Source: DASTFY01 sp963769115
GTDB taxonomy: Bacteria > Actinomycetota > Acidimicrobiia > Acidimicrobiales > Ilumatobacteraceae
Assembly: GCA_963769115.1 (NCBI GenBank)
Contig: CAVYKN010000010.1
Span: 248,001-312,000, forward strand
Direction: 5' to 3'
Length of the DNA stretch: 64,000 nucleotides
The notes below the pieces were generated by a model. That model saw nothing but the letters and a program-made list of their open reading frames with translations. It was not told the origin of the DNA and searched no databases. Below are positions 38,390-46,293 of the stretch, in pieces. Each line of letters begins with the position of its first letter. The first letter of the stretch is position 1. A program made the position numbers and the translations under genes.

Positions 38390-40135
38390 ATGGTGGCGCG
38401 GGTCGTCCCCGACGTCACCGGCCTCGACAAGGAGTTCGACTACCTGGTGCCCGACGCGCTCCGCGACTCGGTCGCGGTCGGGACGAAGGTGCGCGTGCCG
38501 TTGGCCGGACGGCGGGTCGGTGGCTGGGTGGTGGAGCTGGACCCGCCCGACGCCGCGGTGGCGACCGAGCGATTGCGGCCGCTGGCCAAGGTCACCGGCC
38601 ACGGCCCGCCGGCCGACATGGTCGACCTGGCCCGATGGGCGTCGTGGCGGTGGGCGGCCGGTCGGTTGCGGCCCTTGCTGCGGGCCGCGTCGCCTCCCGG
38701 TGCGGTCGCCGTCGTGCCCTCACCGGCGCGATCGGGAGCGTCGCCGGGTCCCGCCGACGCCGGTGCCGCCCGTCTGCTGGCCGCTGGAGGAGGAGTCCTG
38801 CGCCGCCCGCCGGCTTCGGACCCGGTCCCCGTCGTGCTGGCCGCCGTGGCGCTCGGCCCGACGCTGGTCGTCGTGCCGGGGGTCGACGATGCCCGGATGC
38901 TCGGGGTCCGGCTGCGCCGGGCCGGCCTGACGGTGGCCGTGGTGCCCCGCGACTGGGCCGCGGCGGCCGGCGGGGTCGATGTCGTCATCGGGAACCGGCT
39001 GGCCGCGTGGGCGCCGGTGCCGGACCTGGCGGCCGTCGTGGTGCTGGACGAGCACGACGAGGCGCTGCAGGAGGAGCGGGTCCCCACCTGGCACGCCCGT
39101 GACGTCGTGATCGAACGGGCCCGCCGGAGCGGCGTGCCCTGCCTGCTCGTGTCACCGGTCCCGAGCCTGGCCGCCTTGCAGGCAGTCGGGGGCGACGGTC
39201 GCACCGTCTCAGTGCCCAGCCGCAACGAGGAGCGGGCGGGCTGGCCGATCCTGGAGATCGTCGACCGGTCCCGCGACGAGCCCTGGAAGCAGTCGCTGCT
39301 GTCCAGCCGGCTGATCCAATACGCCCGGGATCCGGGCTGCGTCGTCGTGTGCGTGCTGAACGCCCCCGGCCGGGCGCGCCGCCTGGCCTGCCGCTCGTGC
39401 CGGGCACTGCAGCGGTGCGAGCGGTGCCAGGCCGCCGTCGCCCAGACCCGCGACGGCCAGCTGCGCTGTGCCCGCTGCGGGCTGGAGCGGCCGGTCGTGT
39501 GCCAGGCCTGCGGCTCGTCGGCCCTCGTCGCACTCCGGCCGGGTGTGACGGCACTGGCGGAGCAGGTGGGCGCGGCCGCCGGGAGACCGGCCGTCGAGGT
39601 GACAGGGGAGGATGCCGGCCCGCCCGAGCCGTCGGCCACCCTCTTCGTCGGGACGGAAGCGGTGCTGCACCGGGTGCCGCGGGCCGACGTCGTCGCCTTC
39701 CTGGACTTCGACGACGAGCTCCTGGCGCCGAGGTTCCGGGCCGACGAGCAGGCGCTGGGCCTCCTGGCGCGGGCGGCCCGCCTGGCCGGGCCGCGGGCGG
39801 ATGGCGGGCGCGTGCTCGTCCAGACCCGCCTGCCCCACCACGAGGTGCTCGATGCCGTGCTCCATGCCGACCCCGGCCGGCTGGTGGACGACGTCCTCGC
39901 CCGGCGGGCCGAGCTGGAGCTGCCCCCGACCCGCGCCCTCGCCGTCCTGTCGGGTGCGGGCGCCGAGGAGCTGGCGACCACGCTCCGGACGGCGGGCGCC
40001 GTGGCCGTCAACGGCCCGGCGGACGGTCGCTACCTGGTTCGGGCTCCGGACGCGGCCGCCCTGGCCAACGCCCTGGCCAGCGCGCCGCGCCCCGCCTCCC
40101 GGGTCCGCGTCGAGGTCGACCCGCCCCGCGTGTGA
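38390..40135 (+). CDS. priA: PriA-like primosomal protein N' lacking helicase motifs
   Basis: Replication-restart protein homologue of 581 residues. The N-terminal 3'-DNA-binding domain is recognisable (VARVVPDVTGLDKEFDYLVPDAL, VGTKVRVPLAGRRVGGWVVEL), as is the zinc-binding cluster CRSCRALQRCERCQ...CARCGLERPVVCQACGS. The helicase core is eroded: no GxGKT Walker A is present and the DEAH box is replaced by LDEHDEALQEE. This matches the known state of actinobacterial PriA proteins, which probably act as scaffolds. ATG 38390 is 30 bp after metK. The gene could be listed as probable primosomal protein N'. Confidence 0.88.
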   Translation: MVARVVPDVTGLDKEFDYLVPDALRDSVAVGTKVRVPLAGRRVGGWVVELDPPDAAVATERLRPLAKVTGHGPPADMVDLARWASWRWAAGRLRPLLRAASPPGAVAVVPSPARSGASPGPADAGAARLLAAGGGVLRRPPASDPVPVVLAAVALGPTLVVVPGVDDARMLGVRLRRAGLTVAVVPRDWAAAAGGVDVVIGNRLAAWAPVPDLAAVVVLDEHDEALQEERVPTWHARDVVIERARRSGVPCLLVSPVPSLAALQAVGGDGRTVSVPSRNEERAGWPILEIVDRSRDEPWKQSLLSSRLIQYARDPGCVVVCVLNAPGRARRLACRSCRALQRCERCQAAVAQTRDGQLRCARCGLERPVVCQACGSSALVALRPGVTALAEQVGAAAGRPAVEVTGEDAGPPEPSATLFVGTEAVLHRVPRADVVAFLDFDDELLAPRFRADEQALGLLARAARLAGPRADGGRVLVQTRLPHHEVLDAVLHADPGRLVDDVLARRAELELPPTRALAVLSGAGAEELATTLRTAGAVAVNGPADGRYLVRAPDAAALANALASAPRPASRVRVEVDPPRV

Positions 40136-40224
40136 CCGGCGCTGGCGCGACGGGGTCCGAACAGTTCGGAGGCGTTCGGCTCAGGTGGCGGAATGCGCAA
40201 CGAGGCCAGAACGCTTCACCGCGG

Positions 40225-40826
40225 TCACTGAGTGGGCGGCCGGACGTCCAGCAGGCGGTAGCCCTGGTGGGAAGTCCGCCGGACGACCGCGAAGTCCTCA
40301 CCCGTCAGCCACCGGGCCAGCGAGTCGGAGCCCAGGTGCTTGTGGACCACCAGGTGCGCGGCACCGTCCGGCGTCAGGCGGGCCAGCCAGCGCAGGAGCA
40401 GGTCGTGGAGGGCGGCCTTGCCGATGCGGATGGGCGGGTTGCTCCAGATCGCCCGAACCGCACGTCGCCCGGCACCTCGTCGGGCGCGGCCACCCGCACG
40501 TTGGCCAGCCCGGCGTCGCGGGCGTTCCGGGCGCAGAGGTCGCGGGCCCGCTCGTTGACGTCGATCGCCCAGACGACGGCCGCCGGGTTGCGCCGGGCCA
40601 GCACGACGGCGATCGGCCCGTAGCCGCAGCCCAGATCGAGCACGGCGCCGTCGGGCACGAGCTGCTCGCCCCGGCGCAGCAAGGTGTCCGTTCCCGCGTC
40701 GAGCCGGTGCCCGGCGAACACCCCCCGATCGGTGGTCAGCTGGAGGTCGAGGTCGGGGAGCCGCACCCGCACCGTGGCCGGTCCTGACCGGGCGTCGGGC
40801 CGGGCGGCGAAGTACTGCTGACCCAC
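40225..40826 (-). CDS. RsmC-like SAM-dependent methyltransferase (one frameshift)
   Basis: Class I methyltransferase of the MTS (methyltransferase small) type. YFAARP and LTTDRGVFAGHRLDAGTDTLLR lead into motif I VLDLGCGYGPIAVVLARRNP; after a shift near 40465 comes IWSNPPIRIGKAALHDLLLRWL, whose NPP motif is typical of amino- or ring-nitrogen methyltransferases, and HLVVHKHLGSDSLARWL. Corrected length is about 200 residues. Close relatives are annotated RsmC (16S rRNA m2G1207), but the N-terminal half of RsmC is missing, so the target is uncertain. GTG 40826 has a TACCCT box 8 nt upstream, back to back with the def promoter. Confidence 0.82.
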
Positions 40827-40834
40827 GGACGGCC

Positions 40835-40844
40835 AGGGTAGGGG
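40835..40844. promoter_or_regulatory. Overlapping divergent -10 boxes of the RsmC-like gene and def
   Basis: On the minus strand TACCCT (complement of 40835-40840) lies 8 nt before GTG 40826; on the plus strand TAGGGG (40839-40844) lies 7 nt before GTG 40852. The two boxes share two bases, so the genes would compete for polymerase. Confidence 0.4.
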
Positions 40845-40851
40845 CGATATC

Positions 40852-41391
40852 GTGAGCGCCGTGCCCCGCGAGATCCGAGTCTTCGGCGACCCCGTGCTCA
40901 AGACCGCGGCGGCCGAGGTCGTGGACATCGACGGCAAGCTCGTCCGGCTGGCCGACGAGATGCTGGAGGTCATGTACGAGGCGCCCGGCCTGGGGCTGGC
41001 GGCGACGCAGATCGGCGTCCAGAAGCAGCTGTTCGTCTACGACGTGGGCGACGGCCCGATGACCCTCGTCAACCCGGTCATCAAGGAGAGCCGGGGGGAG
41101 TGGGTGTACGACGAGGGCTGCCTCTCCATCCCCCACCTCTACGTCGAGATGGTGCGCCCGAAGGAGGTCCTGCTGTCCGGCTGGGACCTCGACGGCAACG
41201 AGGTGGAGATCGAGGCCGACGAGCTGCTGGCCCGCCTGTTCCAGCACGAGCTGGACCACCTGCAGGGCGTGCTGATGTTCGACCGCATGACGCCCGAGCA
41301 GCGGCGGGAGGCGCTCCGTGAGTACCGGCGCCTGCGCGAGGAGCCGCCGGCGGCGAGCCCGGCGCCCAAGCGCCGCCTGCGCCTGAGCTGA
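40852..41391 (+). CDS. def: Peptide deformylase
   Basis: Removes the formyl group from new proteins. 179 residues with the three metal motifs: GLGLAATQIG, EGCLSIP (metal Cys) and HELDH (two His and catalytic Glu). A second GTG at 40861 is also possible (PREIRVFGDPVL). It is followed after 11 bp by fmt, which adds the formyl group. The C-terminal tail is Pro/Arg-rich. Confidence 0.96.
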   Translation: MSAVPREIRVFGDPVLKTAAAEVVDIDGKLVRLADEMLEVMYEAPGLGLAATQIGVQKQLFVYDVGDGPMTLVNPVIKESRGEWVYDEGCLSIPHLYVEMVRPKEVLLSGWDLDGNEVEIEADELLARLFQHELDHLQGVLMFDRMTPEQRREALREYRRLREEPPAASPAPKRRLRLS

Positions 41392-41402
41392 GCGCACCTG
41401 TC

Positions 41403-42290
41403 GTGGCGCTGGCCGCCGTCCCTGCCGACCCGCGGCGCCTGGTCTACCTGGGGACGCCGGCCATGGCCGTCCCGCCGCTGCGCGCCCTGGTGGACGGGGG
41501 TTGGGACGTCGCCGCTGTCGTCACGCGGGCCGACGCCAGGCGGGGCCGGGGGAGCGGTCTCTCGCCGAGCCCGGTGAAGGCGGCGGCCGAGGAGCTGGGG
41601 CTGCCCGTCGTCCACCGCGTCGAGGAGGTGCTCGACCTCGATGCCGACCTCGGCGTGGTGGTGGCCTACGGCGCGCTCGTCCGGCGTCCGGTCCTCGAGC
41701 GCCTGCCCATGGTCAACCTGCACTTCTCGCTCCTGCCCCGGTGGCGGGGCGCGGCCCCGGTGGAGCGGGCCCTGCTGGCCGGGGACCGCGAGACCGGTGT
41801 CTGCCTGATGCAGCTCGAGGAGGGCCTCGACACCGGGCCGGTGTTCGCCTGCCGCACCGTGGCCATCGGCGCCCGCACGACGGCGGCCGAGCTCCGGTCG
41901 GAGCTGGTGGCGACGGGCACGGAGCTGCTGGTCGATTCGCTGCGCGCCGGGTTGCGCGACTCGGCGGCCCAGGAGGGCGAGCCGACCTACGCCCACAAGC
42001 TCGACGCGGCCGAGCTGCAGCTCGACTGGGGGCAGCCGGCGGCCGTGCTCGACCGGGTCGTCCGCGTCGGCGGGGCGTGGACCACGGTCCGGGGCCGGCG
42101 CCTGAAGGTCCTGGAGGCGGCCGCGGACGACCGGGCGGGTGAGCCCGGTGTCCTCGACGGGGTGGGGGTGGGCACGGGCGACGGGTCGCTCCGCCTGCTC
42201 TCGGTGCAGCCCGAGGGCAAGGGGCCGATGAGCGCGGAGGCCTGGGCCAACGGCGCCCGCCTGGCCCCGCACGAGCGCCTCGGCGCTTGA
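41403..42290 (+). CDS. fmt: Methionyl-tRNA formyltransferase
   Basis: Formylates Met-tRNA(fMet) using 10-formyl-THF. 295 residues: RLVYLGTPAMAVPPLRAL, SPSPVKAAAEELGLPV, VVVAYGALVRRPVLERLPMVNLHFSLLPRWRGAAPVERALLAGDRETGV (the HxSLLPxxRGAAP active site) and DTGPVFACRTVAI. The C-terminal tRNA-binding domain includes YAHKLDAAELQLDW. Somewhat shorter than E. coli Fmt. Intact. Confidence 0.95.
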   Translation: MALAAVPADPRRLVYLGTPAMAVPPLRALVDGGWDVAAVVTRADARRGRGSGLSPSPVKAAAEELGLPVVHRVEEVLDLDADLGVVVAYGALVRRPVLERLPMVNLHFSLLPRWRGAAPVERALLAGDRETGVCLMQLEEGLDTGPVFACRTVAIGARTTAAELRSELVATGTELLVDSLRAGLRDSAAQEGEPTYAHKLDAAELQLDWGQPAAVLDRVVRVGGAWTTVRGRRLKVLEAAADDRAGEPGVLDGVGVGTGDGSLRLLSVQPEGKGPMSAEAWANGARLAPHERLGA

Positions 42291-42298
42291 CGGAGCGG

Positions 42299-42304
42299 TA
42301 CCGT
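42299..42304 (+). promoter_or_regulatory. Probable -10 box of mog, leaderless
   Basis: TACCGT, 7 nt before GTG 42312; no ribosome-binding site in between. Confidence 0.4.
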
Positions 42305-42311
42305 CCCGTCC

Positions 42312-42804
42312 GTGAGTGATTCGCCGTCGGGAACAGGTCTGGCCGCGAAGGTGCTCACCGTGTCCGACGGCGTGGTCCACGGCACCCGTGAGGACCGCAG
42401 CGGCGTGGCGCTCGTGGAACGGCTCAGCGCCGAGGGCTACACCGTCGTCGACCAGCGCGTCGTGGCCGACGGCGAGGAGTCCGTGGCCGCCGCCCTGACC
42501 GAGATGTGCGACGGCTTCGCGGGCGTCATCGTGTCGACCGGGGGCACGGGCTTCACCCCGCGGGACCTGACGCCCGGAGGGCACGCGCCGTGTCATCGAG
42601 CGGGAGGCGCCCGGGCTGGCCGAGGCCATGCGCCTCGTGAGCCCGCTGGGCCGCCTCTCCCGCGGGATCGCCGGCATCCGCGGGGGAGCGGTCATCCTCA
42701 ACACGCCCGGGTCGCCCAAGGGTTGCGTCGAGCAGCTCGAAGCCGTGCTCGACGTGCTCCCGCACGCGCTCCGGCTGCTGGCGGAAACCCCCACGGACCA
42801 CTGA
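42312..42804 (+). CDS. MogA/MoaB-family molybdenum cofactor protein (one frameshift)
   Basis: Adenylylates molybdopterin before molybdate insertion (MogA activity). AAKVLTVSDGVVHGTREDRSGVALVERL opens the fold and GVIVSTGGTGFTPRDLTP is the GGTG substrate loop. One surplus base near 42582 must be removed to continue as GTRRVIEREAPGLAEAMRLVSPLGRLSRGIAGIRGGAVILNTPGSPKGCVEQLE, including the SPKG motif. Corrected length is about 163 residues. Whether it is Mog or MoaB cannot be settled from one gene. No other Moco genes are nearby. Confidence 0.88.
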
Positions 42805-42817
42805 CGGACCCCGCTCG

Positions 42818-42823
42818 TAGACT
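42818..42823 (+). promoter_or_regulatory. Probable -10 box of hisG, leaderless
   Basis: TAGACT, 8 nt before the hisG GTG and 13 bp after the mog stop. Confidence 0.45.
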
Positions 42824-42831
42824 GGGCGATC

Positions 42832-43708
42832 GTGCTCCGACTCGTGCTGCCCAAGGGTTCGCTGGAGCGGGCGACGCTGGAGCTCTTCGAGGCCGCCGAC
42901 CTGGCCGTGACCCGGTCCTCGACCGTCGACTACAAGGCCGGCATCGACGATCCCCGGGTCAGCGAGGTGCGCATCCTGCGCCCCCAGGAGATCCCGGCCT
43001 ACGTGGCCGAGGGGCTGTTCGACCTGGGCATCACCGGCCGCGACTGGGTGGAGGAGACCGCCAGCCCCGTGGTGAGCCTCGGCGAGCTGCGCTACTCCAA
43101 GGCGACCACCAACCCGGTGCGGGTCGTGGTGGCGGTGGCCCAGGACTCACCGGCCGAGAAGGTGGACGACCTGCCCCAGGGCCTCCGCGTCTCCACCGAG
43201 TACCCGCAGCTCACGGCCCGCTTCTTCGCCGACCGGGGCATCGAGGCCGACGTCCGGCTGTCCTACGGCGCCAGCGAGGCCAAGATCCCGGACATCGCCG
43301 ACTGCATCGTCGACATCACCGAGACCGGGCGGGCGCTGCGGGCCGCCGGGCTTGCGGATCATCGACACCATCCTCGTCAGCTACACCGAGGTCGTCGCCA
43401 ACGCGGAGTCCCATGCCGATCCGGCCAAGCGCCACGCCATGGGCCAGCTCATGACGCTCCTCAACGGGACGCTCGAGGCCCGCGACAAGGTCCTGGTCAA
43501 GCTCAACGTGAGCCGGGCGGACTTCGAGCGGGTGCTGCCGCTGGTGCCGGCGCTGAAGGCGCCGACGGTGTCGGAGCTGGCCGGGGACGGCGGCTACGCC
43601 ATCGAGACGGTGGTGCCCAAGAACCAGATCAACGTGCTGATCCCCGCGCTCAAGGACGCCGGCGCCACCGGCATCCTCGAGCTGCCGATCTCCAAGATCA
43701 TCCACTGA
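42832..43708 (+). CDS. hisG: ATP phosphoribosyltransferase, long form (one frameshift)
   Basis: First step of histidine biosynthesis: ATP + PRPP. The catalytic part has LVLPKGSLERATLELFEAADL, GITGRDWVEE and the PRPP segment IADCIVDITETGRALRAAGL; the long form ends with an ACT-like His-feedback domain (LPLVPALKAPTVSELAGDGGYAIETVVPKNQINVLIPALKDAGATGILELPISKIIH). One surplus base near 43353 separates RAAGL from RIIDTILVSYTEVVAN. Corrected length is about 291 residues. No other his gene except hisS is in the window; hisE usually lies next to hisG but is not here. Confidence 0.92.
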
Positions 43709-43917
43709 TGCGCGGGCGCGTCACGGAGTTCGACGAGGGCCGCGGCCTCGGCACGATCACCGCCGAGGACGGACAGACCTACCCGTTCCACTGCACCCAG
43801 CTCACCGACGGCAGCCGGCAGGTCGCCACCGGACAGGACGTGCGCTTCGACCTGCTGCCCAAGCTGGGACGGTACGAGGCCGGCAGCATCGACAAGCTGG
43901 CTCCCGGCACGACGTGA
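43708..43917 (+). CDS. Small cold-shock-domain-like protein
   Basis: 69 residues starting inside the hisG stop (TGATG). MRGRVTEFDEGRGLGTITAEDGQTYPFHCTQL follows the cold-shock pattern (G-x-V-x-x-F-x-x-x-x-G-x-G-x-I), but the aromatic RNP1/RNP2 motifs are only partly kept, so nucleic-acid binding is plausible rather than certain. The last codons overlap the GTG of the Atl-like gene, so hisG, this gene and atl appear to be translated in series. I do not recognise a named family beyond the fold. Confidence 0.75.
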   Translation: MRGRVTEFDEGRGLGTITAEDGQTYPFHCTQLTDGSRQVATGQDVRFDLLPKLGRYEAGSIDKLAPGTT

Positions 43918-44723
43918 GCGAGCTCGAGGACCGGGTCCTGGAGGTGCTCCGGGCCCTGGTGCCCGGTGAGGTCGTCAGCTACGGCGACGTGGCCGAGGAC
44001 GCCGGCTTCCCCGGCCGGGCGCGGGCGGTCGGGCATCTCCTGGCCACGACGGCCGTGGAGGTGCCGTGGTGGCGCGTGGTCACCTCGAACGGGCGCCTGG
44101 TACCGGGGCACGAGGCCAGGCAGGCCGAGCGGCTGCGGGCGGAGGGCGCCCGGATCACCTCCGGGCGGGTGGTGGAAGCTCCCCTGGGGCGCTTCAGCCG
44201 GCGGGAGAGTCCGTCGGATTCCGGAGCCTCCGCCGGAGGATCGGCGGGAGAGTCCGCCTCGGGCCCGCCCCCCGCGCCCTTGATCTGCACGAAGGCCAGG
44301 CGGATCTGCGCCAGCGCATCGCGCAGCGTGCCGCTGTCGGGCCCCAAGCGGTCGCCCAGGCCCTCGACCAGGCAGGCGAAGGCGTCGATGGCCAGGGCCG
44401 CGCCGGCCAGGTTGGGCGGGGACGAGGAGAGATGGATGGCGCCCAGCTCGTACAGGCCCATGGCGTGGTTGAGCACCACGATCTCGGGCGGGGCCTCCGC
44501 CACCCGGGCCCGGGCCTCGTTGATCTCGGCGTCGATCTCGGCCCGCAGGGCCTCGTCGTCGAGGTCCTCCGGCCCGGCCACTCCCTCGGCGCCGGCTGCG
44601 TCCGCCGCGGGACGGGGCGCTGCGGGGTCGGTGCGACCGACACGGTGCTCGCCATCGGGTGTCCAGAGGCTGCTCACGTCCGCTAACCTACCGGGGACAA
44701 TTCAACTCCAAGAGGGGAAGTGA
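43914..44723 (+). CDS. Alkyltransferase-like (Atl/MGMT-type) DNA-binding protein; 3' limit uncertain
   Basis: The first 85 codons are an MGMT C-terminal domain: LEDRVLEVLRALVPGEVVSYGDVAEDAGFPGRARAVGHLLATT, then EVPWWRVVTSNGRLVPG. The reactive PCHR of true methyltransferases is PWWR here, as in Atl proteins, which bind alkylated bases and flag them for nucleotide excision repair without removing the alkyl group. The recognisable part ends near 44170. The frame has no stop until 44723 and would run antisense through the DUF1844 gene, so the 3' part is probably not real; one surplus base before 44281 would allow a stop at 44283 (about 122 residues). Confidence 0.75.
   Translation: MSELEDRVLEVLRALVPGEVVSYGDVAEDAGFPGRARAVGHLLATTAVEVPWWRVVTSNGRLVPGHEARQAERLRAEGARITSGRVVEAPLGRFSRRESPSDSGASAGGSAGESASGPPPAPLICTKARRICASASRSVPLSGPKRSPRPSTRQAKASMARAAPARLGGDEERWMAPSSYRPMAWLSTTISGGASATRARASLISASISARRASSSRSSGPATPSAPAASAAGRGAAGSVRPTRCSPSGVQRLLTSANLPGTIQLQEGK
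43979..44677 (-). CDS. DUF1844 family protein; 3' limit uncertain
   Basis: Starts at GTG 44677 (SSLWTPDGEHRVG), with DLDDEALRAEIDAEINEARARVAEAPPEIVVLNHAMGLYELGAIHLSSSPPNLAGAALAIDAFACLVEGLGDRLG and ALAQIRLAFVQIKGAGG, which matches DUF1844, an all-helical family of unknown role often next to infC. That part covers 44677 to about 44280. The frame stays open to 43979 in antisense to the Atl domain; the end beyond about 44170 has no family character. Convergent with the Atl gene, so one or both 3' ends are mis-framed. Confidence 0.78.
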   Translation of the reverse strand: MSSLWTPDGEHRVGRTDPAAPRPAADAAGAEGVAGPEDLDDEALRAEIDAEINEARARVAEAPPEIVVLNHAMGLYELGAIHLSSSPPNLAGAALAIDAFACLVEGLGDRLGPDSGTLRDALAQIRLAFVQIKGAGGGPEADSPADPPAEAPESDGLSRRLKRPRGASTTRPEVIRAPSARSRSACLASCPGTRRPFEVTTRHHGTSTAVVARRCPTARARPGKPASSATSP

Positions 44724-44920
44724 CACCGTCCGGACGCAGCCTCGGTTGCTCGCCGAATGGTGATCGTGACCCCCACCCGGCCACCCGGAGCTCCGCAAGG
44801 GGCTCGGCGTGAGCCCGGGTCGATGCTCGAAGGGCGCCCGGAAGCGGCTCCGCGCGGACATCGGACCGGGCTGGCGCGACGGTGGTCACCGACCTATCCG
44901 TTTCCCGGGAGGATCAGCCC
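44678..44920 (+). promoter_or_regulatory. infC-rpmI-rplT leader region with alternative hairpins
   Basis: 243 bp without a supported gene. GAGCTCC (44788-44794)-GCAA-GGGGCTC (44799-44805) forms a 7-bp stem with a GNRA tetraloop; GGGCTC (44800-44805)-GGCGT-GAGCCC (44811-44816) forms a competing stem using the same bases, and ACCCGG (44783-44788) can pair with CCGGGT (44815-44820). This looks like a structured leader. Autoregulatory leaders bound by L20 precede infC operons in Firmicutes, but I cannot match this one to a known class. Confidence 0.4.
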
Positions 44921-45622
44921 ATTGCGCAGGAGCGACCGACCATAGCCACGGCCAACGAGCATCGGATCAACGACCGCATCCGCGCCCGTGAGGTCCGCCT
45001 CATCAGCCAAGACGGCCAGCAGGTAGGCATCGTGCCCCTGCCGGACGCGTTGCGGATGGCTCAGGAGAGCGATCTGGACCTGGTGGAGGTGGCGCCCCTC
45101 GCCACCCCGCCCGTGTGCCGGATCATGGACTTCCGGAAGTGGCAGTACGAGGAGAAGCAGCGGGCCAAGGAGTCCCGCCGGAAGGCGTCCAACGTCTCGG
45201 TCAAGGAGATGAAGTACCGGCCGAAGATCGGCATCGGGGACTTCGACACCAAGACCCGGAAGGTGGCCGAGTTCCTCTCCGAGGGCCACAAGGTCAAGGT
45301 CACGATCATGTTCAGAGGCCGAGAGGTGTTCCACCCCGAGTTGGGGGCCAAGATCCTCGACCAGATCGCCGAGCAGGTCACGGAGGTCGGCAAGGTCGAG
45401 ACCCAGGGCCGCCTCGACGGACGGAACATGACGATGGTCCTGGCGCCGGACAAGAAGCGCTCCGCCCCACGCAAGCACGACGACCGCGGTGCCCACGCCG
45501 CCGAGCAGCCCGCCGACCGGCTCAGCGCCGACGGCGTGCCCGTTCCGGCCGAAGCTGTCCCCGCCCAGGCCGTGACCGCCCCGCAGCCCGCAGCCGTCAG
45601 CACCGACACCCCCAGCGCCTGA
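44921..45622 (+). CDS. infC: Translation initiation factor IF-3
   Basis: Checks the start codon and keeps subunits apart. EHRINDRIRAREVRLISQDGQQVGIVPLPDAL is the N-terminal domain; VCRIMDFRKWQYEEKQRAKESRRKA the linker; EMKYRPKIGIGDFDTKTRKVAEFLSEGHKVKVTIMFRGRE the C-terminal domain. A tail of about 50 residues rich in Ala/Pro follows. I place the start at ATT 44921 because GGGAGGA (44907-44913) lies 7 nt upstream and IF-3 genes often use AUU/AUC for self-control; the frame is also open from a GTG at 44882, which has no good ribosome-binding site. Confidence 0.93.
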   Translation: MAQERPTIATANEHRINDRIRAREVRLISQDGQQVGIVPLPDALRMAQESDLDLVEVAPLATPPVCRIMDFRKWQYEEKQRAKESRRKASNVSVKEMKYRPKIGIGDFDTKTRKVAEFLSEGHKVKVTIMFRGREVFHPELGAKILDQIAEQVTEVGKVETQGRLDGRNMTMVLAPDKKRSAPRKHDDRGAHAAEQPADRLSADGVPVPAEAVPAQAVTAPQPAAVSTDTPSA

Positions 45623-45673
45623 CCCACGGCCTCCCACTCGGCCGGGGAGCCGGCCGACATCGAAGGGAAACCC

Positions 45674-45871
45674 ATGCCGAAGATGAAGACGAGCAAGACC
45701 GCGGCCAAGCGGTTCAAGAAGACAGGGAGCGGCAAGCTCCAGCGGCAGCAGGCCATGCGCCAGCACCTGTTCGAGAAGAAGCCGTCCACCCGCACGCGCC
45801 GCCTCGACGGCAACGTCGACGTCCATCCCTCGGACGTGAAGCGGATCAAGCGCCTGCTGGGCGAGTGCTGA
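45674..45871 (+). CDS. rpmI: 50S ribosomal protein L35
   Basis: 65 residues: PKMKTSKTAAKRFKKTGSGKLQRQQAMRQHLFEKKPS and the C-terminal VHPSDVKRIKRLLG are diagnostic. GAAGGGA precedes the ATG. Middle gene of the infC-rpmI-rplT ribosomal operon. Confidence 0.97.
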   Translation: MPKMKTSKTAAKRFKKTGSGKLQRQQAMRQHLFEKKPSTRTRRLDGNVDVHPSDVKRIKRLLGEC

Positions 45872-45901
45872 ACGAGCTGAACGGAGAGGAAGGACAAGAA
45901 C

Positions 45902-46267
45902 ATGGCACGGGTCAAGCGCGCCGTCGGGTCGAGGAAGCACCGCCGTCAGGTCCTCGAGCGGGCCAAGGGGTACTACGGGAACAAGAGCCGCTCGTTCCGG
46001 GCGGCCAACGAGCAGGTGATGCGGTCCGGGCAGTACGCGTTCCGGGATCGCCGGGCCCGCAAGGGTGAGTTCCGGCGGCTGTGGATCCAGCGCATCAACG
46101 CCGCCTGCCGGGAGAACGGCATCAGCTACAGCCGCTTCATCGCCGGGCTCCACGCCTCCGGTGTCGAGGTCGACCGCAAGGTGCTGGCCGACCTGGCCGT
46201 GAGCGATCCCAACGCCTTCCGGGCGCTGGTGGGCGCCGCCCAGGGCGGCCTCGAGAAGGCTTCCTGA
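45902..46267 (+). CDS. rplT: 50S ribosomal protein L20
   Basis: 121 residues: ARVKRAVGSRKHRRQVLERAKGYYGNKSRSFRAANEQVMRSGQYAFRDRRARKGEFRRLWIQRINAA is the classic L20 sequence. It binds 23S rRNA early in assembly and in several phyla represses its own operon. GGAAGGA lies before the ATG. Confidence 0.97.
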   Translation: MARVKRAVGSRKHRRQVLERAKGYYGNKSRSFRAANEQVMRSGQYAFRDRRARKGEFRRLWIQRINAACRENGISYSRFIAGLHASGVEVDRKVLADLAVSDPNAFRALVGAAQGGLEKAS

Positions 46268-46293
46268 CGGCTCCGGCCGACCGGTCGTCCGCG

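Noticed and set aside
40136..40224. Terminator or operator at TCCGAACAGTTCGGA (40156-40170)
   Set aside because: A perfect 7-bp inverted repeat, but short, without a T-run, and lying between convergent genes without other support.
44199..44256. CRISPR-like or mobile repeat (CGGCGGGAGAGTCCG twice)
   Set aside because: Only two 15-bp copies, inside the Pro/Ser-rich end of a coding frame; no array or spacer pattern.
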